Part shown: positions 57,747 to 64,000 of the stretch, in pieces | Numbering within the stretch: the first letter of the stretch is position 1 | How the letters are laid out: each line of letters starts with the position of its first letter | Assembly (NCBI GenBank): GCA_040954595.2 | Contig: CM082590.2 | Location: 124,001 to 188,000, forward strand | Reading direction: 5' to 3' | Source: Balanoglossus misakiensis | Lineage: Eukaryota; Hemichordata | Length of the DNA stretch: 64,000 nucleotides | Notes under the pieces: model-generated | Databases searched by the model: none | What the model was told of the DNA's origin: nothing | Seen by the model: only the letters and a program-made list of their open reading frames with translations | Position numbers and translations under genes: made by a program

Positions 57747-60700
57747 TTTAAAGTCAACACCAGCGACTACGTACGCAGGTAACAATTCAAGTTTGAGTTC
57801 AAAGCACTTGGAAAACATGGTTTGGTTGTACGTTGGTGAAGTTTCAAAGGCCGAGGATTGTCTTATGCACATGTGCCTAATTTTGTGTATACAAACATTG
57901 CATCCAATCCATATGTTCTTCAAATTTTGCATTCAAAATGTGGACTGCCTTCGCTTCCTTCCATAATTCATGCACACCGTACAAGTAGACTTAAGTTTTG
58001 TCCCTTCTTTTCACCCAATTTGCTGTCTTTTCCCGATCTCTGACATAGAATATGTCGCCGCCATCTTGTCTGTTGTTAGGACAGCACACTGCCTTGTGGC
58101 ATTGACTGTGTACATTTTTTGTAATCAGAGTCTCTGGTTCGGCACATGTGCATTAGATGATTGTCGCCCTTTAAACCCCGGTGAGGGGTATAAAAGACCC
58201 CCCAAATCAGTGGCGAACCTTAATGCCATTTGACTGACAACAGACAACACCAACGATCTTGGCTCTATGAAAATCGGCCCAAACAGGTCCAAGCATAAAG
58301 AATTACACCACACAACGACAGAAGTTGGCTTTATAAACACACACAGCATAAAGTTATCGACGAAAAATACACGAGCTTTTGAAACAACGATGATTTTGGG
58401 AGAAATCTGGTTTCAGTGCTTTTCAGAAGCGTCCCTGGGAAACAATAACCACGCCATTCAAACAGCTGTCAATCGCATAGAGGTGTAAAGTGTTCAATTA
58501 TTTTCTATGTACATGAGATCAATTACACAGTCATTATGCACGACGACCACTCCCAAATAAACAACTATACAAACACACGTTAATCCGAATCCCCGGTCTT
58601 TCTGTCTTTACTTTAATACAAGAGTATTTGATATTTTGATATCAACAGATACCAACCACCACAGCTGGCGATTTCCAACCTGTACTGGAAGGGCTGGTTG
58701 CTTTTACTTGTTGTTTCAGCATTTAACCCGGCAAACATTGGTAAGTTTCAACTATGGACTCACATTCAATCAAATTCAATGTTCATTGCTAAGACATCAT
58801 TCTGTAGATAGTGTCACATCTTGTTTTCAAAATCACAGAAATGATTTGATTTCTCTCTTTCAGGCCACAAAGCATGGGAGGAGTATCCGATGTTGAAGTG
58901 TATGATGGAAATGTGTATGACAAAGTGAGTGCCTTATTATGTATATGGAACTTTGAGGGTGTCAGGGATTGTACTCAAAGAACTTGACTTAGAATTCAGT
59001 ATAAATACATGTAGACGTGTCCCTGTCTGTATACAGACAAGACTTCACTTGTCATATCATTTGCATTTATCCCTTTATTGATTTAGCTTGCCAAAATGGA
59101 GAAACAAGATATCTTGGAGTTTGAAAGTCATTTGGCAGCAGCCTCCACTCATATGCATATTGATGAGAGCACTAGTTTGTTGCTGGCTCAGTTAACAGGA
59201 ATGGATCCACAGTAAGTTTGACTTTTTATTCAGTCAACATGCGCCCAGATAAACGATTTCACGTCTAGAAATTGGAACCTAGCACATCATAAGACCTAAT
59301 TCTGTATTCTGTGGATTTTTGGACTACAGCTGGAAATTCTTGAGCGATCGCAATCTGAACATACTGAAAAGCGTACAATCCGTTGGCTATACAATTTTAA
59401 CGCTGTACTGCAGTAGTGGGCCGATGATGTGATTTTAATCTACGAGTTTCAAGTCTTGTGAAATAATGTGGCCTCACATATCTATAACCCAACAAAATTG
59501 CATCTGATTTTGATATTACATGACGCTCTGTTGAGATAGTCCACTGATTCAGCACATTCTCAAAAATAGTTCTGGGCACACAGTGAAAAACTGTTTCTAT
59601 ATTTTCACCAGTGAAAATACAAGCTCATATCTTCACCGTTAGAACAATAGCACAGTGGCAAATGCAGGCGTTGCATGTATGATAAATTGACAGTCTTAGG
59701 ACCATCAAAAGAGCATTTATGCACAGGGACTGTTTTGAAAGCAATGGTTCAAACAGACTTTAAAAATAAGTACCAACACATGAACACAGCTGGAATATAC
59801 TGGGTTTTCAAACCCCCATTGTGGCAACCGGAATGTCTGATACCTGTCCTTGATTTCTTCCTCACAGTGGTGTTGCAAGAAGACTGCCCTCACAGGTCAT
59901 GGAACAGTTGAAGAATCTCAACCAAACCTTGAAGATCGGTCATTTGCTGTGCAGAAGCTGAGGACCAGACTTCCTCCTGGATGTCATCCAACGTCAGGTA
60001 AAAATGTCAGCTTACAGCTGTTGAAAGCCAAAGACTCAAATTGAGCATTGTGGCTTTTTAGGTCCCATTGGGACCTTATAGGATTGGTTGCATCTGTATC
60101 TATCTATGTATGGATGTATGTCTGTCCGTCCGTCCACATCAAAAACGTGAAAACCACTGTGCATATCACCTCAATATTTTTATTTTGAGTCAACTGACCA
60201 ATATTCAAATGTTGACAGAAATATTTTCCGATTACCAACTTCCTGAGATAGAAAATCACTCAAGTTTACAGACGTACATAATAAACGATATGCAGCCTTT
60301 AAATCCTATCATTCGGTATTTTGAGAAATTACAAAATAAAAGTTGATCCAACAATTTTAGAATGGGTGCAATATCGTGTGTACAAACATTACGTCCAATC
60401 CAAATGTTCAGCAAATTTTGCATTTGACACATTCAAAATAGTGGACTGCCTTTGCTTCCTTCCATATTTTATGCACAGCGTATAATCAGACTTTAGTTTT
60501 GTCCTGTCTTTTCACCCATTATTTGTTCTCTTTTCCTGATCTCCGACAGAGACTATGGTTGCCACCATCTTGTCCGTTGTTAGGACAGCATACTGCCTTA
60601 TGGCACTGACTATATACAATTATTGTAACCATAGTCTCTGGTTTCGCACATGGTAAATTTTATCAAAATTATTGCTGCGGGCCCTACATTTCCTTTGCAA

Positions 60701-61197
60701 AAGAATTAAAACTGCATTGTATAGCAAACGAAAATTCTGTAACTTCCCAAATCCTGATCTCAGGGTTTCAACATTTCTTGGAATTTCTTGAGTTTGTAAA
60801 ATTTGCTGGAAAGTACTTGATTGTCCTACAAAATTGAAATTTGTCCTACAAAATTGAAATTTATCCTACAAAATTGATTTACCACCTGTGCTGTCTTAAA
60901 ATGTCACTTGTCATAGAAAGCTTTATCAATTACTTCTGGAGAACAGCATTGCTGATTTTAAAAACTTGAAAACTGGTGAGAAAATTCTTGTAAACTTCTG
61001 GAATTTTATGTTTGTGAACTACTGGTATGTAACTACAATAACAGGTTTCTTTCCTTGGGATCAGCTCACTCCATAACAATATGTTTTTGTTTTGTTTTTT
61101 TACATCAGAAACTGAAGTCTTACAGACTTTCCATGAACAGGTTTCTGTCATTCAAAGAGTTTCTGTTTGGTGGCTGCACACCATAGTACCAACAATG
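57747..61197. repeat. Array B unit B5
   Basis: Complete unit. In its downstream half it carries the same four variants as edge copy B1 (for example GGGTTTTCAAAC, TTTCGCACATGG). Confidence 0.94.
58665..59997 (+). pseudogene. INTS1: INTS1 four-exon fragment, copy B5
   Basis: Exons 58665-58740, 58864-58924, 59087-59211 and 59868-59997; shared TGA at 59959-59961. Confidence 0.8.
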
Positions 61198-64000
61198 TTT
61201 AAAGTCAACACCAGCGACTACGTACGCAGGTAACAATTCAAGTTTGAGTTCAAAGCACTTGGAAAACATGGTTTGGTTGTACGTTGGTGAAGTTTCAAAG
61301 GCCGAGGATTGTCTTATGCACATGTGCCTAATTTTGTGTATACAAACATTGCATCCAATCCATATGTTCTTCAAATTTTGCATTCAAAATGTGGACTGCC
61401 TTCGCTTCCTTCCATAATTCATGCACACCGTACAAGTAGACTTAAGTTTTGTCCCTTCTTTTCACCCAATTTGCTGTCTTTTCCCGATCTCTGACATAGA
61501 ATATGTCGCCGCCATCTTGTCTGTTGTTAGGACAGCACACTGCCTTGTGGCATTGACTGTGTACATTTTTTGTAATCAGAGTCTCTGGTTCGGCACATGT
61601 GCATTAGATGATTGTCGCCCTTTAAACCCCGGTGAGGGGTATAAAAGACCCCCCAAATCAGTGGCGAACCTTAATGCCATTTGACTGACAACAGACAACA
61701 CCAACGATCTTGGCTCTATGAAAATCGGCCCAAACAGGTCCAAGCATAAAGAATTACACCACACAACGACAGAAGTTGGCTTTATAAACACACACAGCAT
61801 AAAGTTATCGACGAAAAATACACGAGCTTTTGAAACAACGATGATTTTGGGAGAAATCTGGTTTCAGTGCTTTTCAGAAGCGTCCCTGGGAAACAATAAC
61901 CACGCCATTCAAACAGCTGTCAATCGCATAGAGGTGTAAAGTGTTCAATTATTTTCTATGTACATGAGATCAATTACACAGTCATTATGCACGACGACCA
62001 CTCCCAAATAAACAACTATACAAACACACGTTAATCCGAATCCCCGGTCTTTCTGTCTTTACTTTAATACAAGAGTATTTGATATTTTGATATCAACAGA
62101 TACCAACCACCACAGCTGGCGATTTCCAACCTGTACTGGAAGGGCTGGTTGCTTTTACTTGTTGTTTCAGCATTTAACCCGGCAAACATTGGTAAGTTTC
62201 AACTATGGACTCACATTCAATCAAATTCAATGTTCATTGCTAAGACATCATTCTGTAGATAGTGTCGCATCTTGTTTTCAAAATCACAGAAATGATTTGA
62301 TTTCTCTCTTTCAGGCCACAAAGCATGGGAGGAGTATCCGATGTTGAAGTGTATGATGGAAATGTGTATGACAAAGTGAGTGCCTTATTATGTATATGGA
62401 ACTTTGAGGGTGTCAGGGATTGTACTCAAAGAACTTGACTTAGAATTCAGTATAAATACATGTAGACGTGTCCCTGTCTGTATACAGACAAGACTTCACT
62501 TGTCATATCATTTGCATTTATCCCTTTATTGATTTAGCTTGCCAAAATGGAGAAACAAGATATCTTGGAGTTTGAAAGTCATTTGGCAGCAGCCTCCACT
62601 CATATGCATATTGATGAGAGCACTAGTTTGTTGCTGGCTCAGTTAACAGGAATGGATCCACAGTAAGTTTGACTTTTTATTCAGTCAACATGCGCCCAGA
62701 TAAACGATTTCACGTCTAGAAATTGGAACCTAGCACATCATAAGACCTAATTCTGTATTCTGTGGATTTTTGGACTACAGCTGGAAATTCTTGAGCGATC
62801 GCAATCTGAACATACTGAAAAGCGTACAATCCGTTGGCTATACAATTTTAACGCTGTACTGCAGTAGTGGGCCGATGATGTGATTTTAATCTACGAGTTT
62901 CAAGTCTTGTGAAATAATGTGGCCTCACATATCTATAACCCAACAAAATTGCATCTGATTTTGATATTACATGACGCTCTGTTGAGATAGTCCACTGATT
63001 CAGCACATTCTCAAAAATAGTTCTGGGCACACAGTGAAAATCTGTTTCTGTATTTTCACCAGTGAAAATACAAGCTCATATCTTCACCGTTAGAACAATA
63101 GCACAGTGGCAAATGCAGGCGTTGCATGTATGATAAATTGACAGTCTTAGGACCATCAAAAGAGCATTTATGCACAGGGACTGTTTTGAAAGCAATGGTT
63201 CAAACAGACTTTAAAAATAAGTACCAACACATGAACACAGCTGGAATATACTGGGTCTCCAAACCCCCATTGTGGCAACCGGAATGTCTGATACCTGTCC
63301 TTGATTTCTTCCTCACAGTGGTGTTGCAAGAAGACTGCCCTCACAGGTCATGGAACAGTTGAAGAATCTCAACCAAACCTTGAAGATCGGTCATTTGCTG
63401 TGCAGAAGCTGAGGACCAGACTTCCTCCTGGATGTCATCCAACGTCAGGTAAAAATGTCAGCTTACAGCTGTTGAAAGCCAAAGACTCAAATTGAGCATT
63501 GTGGCTTTTTAGGTCCCATTGGGACCTTATAGGATTGGTTGCATCTGTATCTATCTATGTATGGATGTATGTCTGTCCGTCCGTCCACATCAAAAACGTG
63601 AAAACCACTGTGCATATCACCTCAATATTTTTATTTTGAGTCAACTGACCAATATTCAAATGTTGACAGAAATATTTTCCGATTACCAACTTCCTGAGAT
63701 AGAAAATCACTCAAGTTTACAGACGTACATAATAAACGATATGCAGCCTTTAAATCCTATCATTCGGTATTTTGAGAAATTACAAAATAAAAGTTGATCC
63801 AACAATTTTAGAATGGGTGCAATATCGTGTCTACAAACATTACGTCCAATCCAAATGTTCAGCAAATTTTGCATTTGACACATTCAAAATAGTGGACTGC
63901 CTTTGCTTCCTTCCATATTTTATGCACAGCGTATAATCAGACTTTAGTTTTGTCCTGTCTTTTCACCCATTATTTGTTCTCTTTTCCTGATCTCCGACAG
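61198..64000. repeat. Array B unit B6 (cut by window end)
   Basis: Begins like the other units and is cut within repeat segment 2. Private variants include GTCGCATC in the intron after exon 1 and GGGTCTCCAAAC before exon 4. Confidence 0.93.
62116..63448 (+). pseudogene. INTS1: INTS1 four-exon fragment, copy B6
   Basis: Exons 62116-62191, 62315-62375, 62538-62662 and 63319-63448; shared TGA at 63410-63412. Confidence 0.8.

Larger units (their letters stand above)
36086..64000. repeat. Array B: tandem array of 3.45-kb units carrying INTS1 exon fragments
   Basis: Head-to-tail units begin at 36086, 39537, 42989, 54296, 57747 and 61198, each with GTTTAAAGTCAACACC. Spacing is 3451-3452 bp except for B3, which holds a 7856-bp insertion (retrotransposon plus target duplication). 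Copies are nearly identical by eye; B1, at the array edge, has the most private differences near its left end. The array runs off the window. Confidence 0.95.

Overview
The window is animal nuclear DNA made almost entirely of repeats. Evidence for a metazoan host: GT-AG introns, a THAP-domain DDE transposase, a BEL/Pao LTR retrotransposon, and exon fragments that read as Integrator subunit 1 (INTS1). A marine invertebrate is plausible, but the species cannot be fixed from the sequence. No bacterial features, rRNA, tRNA or CRISPR arrays were seen.

Region 1 (1-35954) is a head-to-tail tandem array with a basic period of about 4.07 kb (array A, nine copies, the first cut by the window start). 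Each unit is a spacer of about 2 kb plus a minus-strand transposase gene: a THAP exon, a ~0.67 kb intron, then an exon with a coiled coil, HTH_Tnp_4 and DDE_Tnp_4. Copies A1-A8 are dead from shared small indels. Terminal copy A9 keeps a long open catalytic exon and is the only one with the start of the THAP domain. Two non-autonomous DNA transposons lie in the array: a 770-bp element in A7 (8-bp target duplication) and a 437-bp element in A8 (TA duplication).

Region 2 (36086-64000) is a second, unrelated tandem array with a 3.45-kb period (array B, six copies, the last cut by the window end). Every unit holds four plus-strand exons of an INTS1-like gene with the same premature TGA and an apparently missing exon, so these are amplified pseudogene fragments. 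Each unit also holds two diverged copies of a ~270-bp repeat.

Copy B3 is interrupted by a very young 7.85-kb BEL/Pao retrotransposon (46112-53962, minus strand). Its two 625-bp LTRs look identical, it has a 5-bp target duplication, and its single gag-pol frame carries one in-frame stop inside the integrase core.

Most of the information lies in differences between copies: excision-footprint-like indels, a conversion-like tract in A8, edge copies that differ from the interior, and two arrays that meet at 36085/36086. All comparisons were made by eye, and identity statements are visual rather than computed. Correct assembly of the arrays cannot be tested from the sequence alone.
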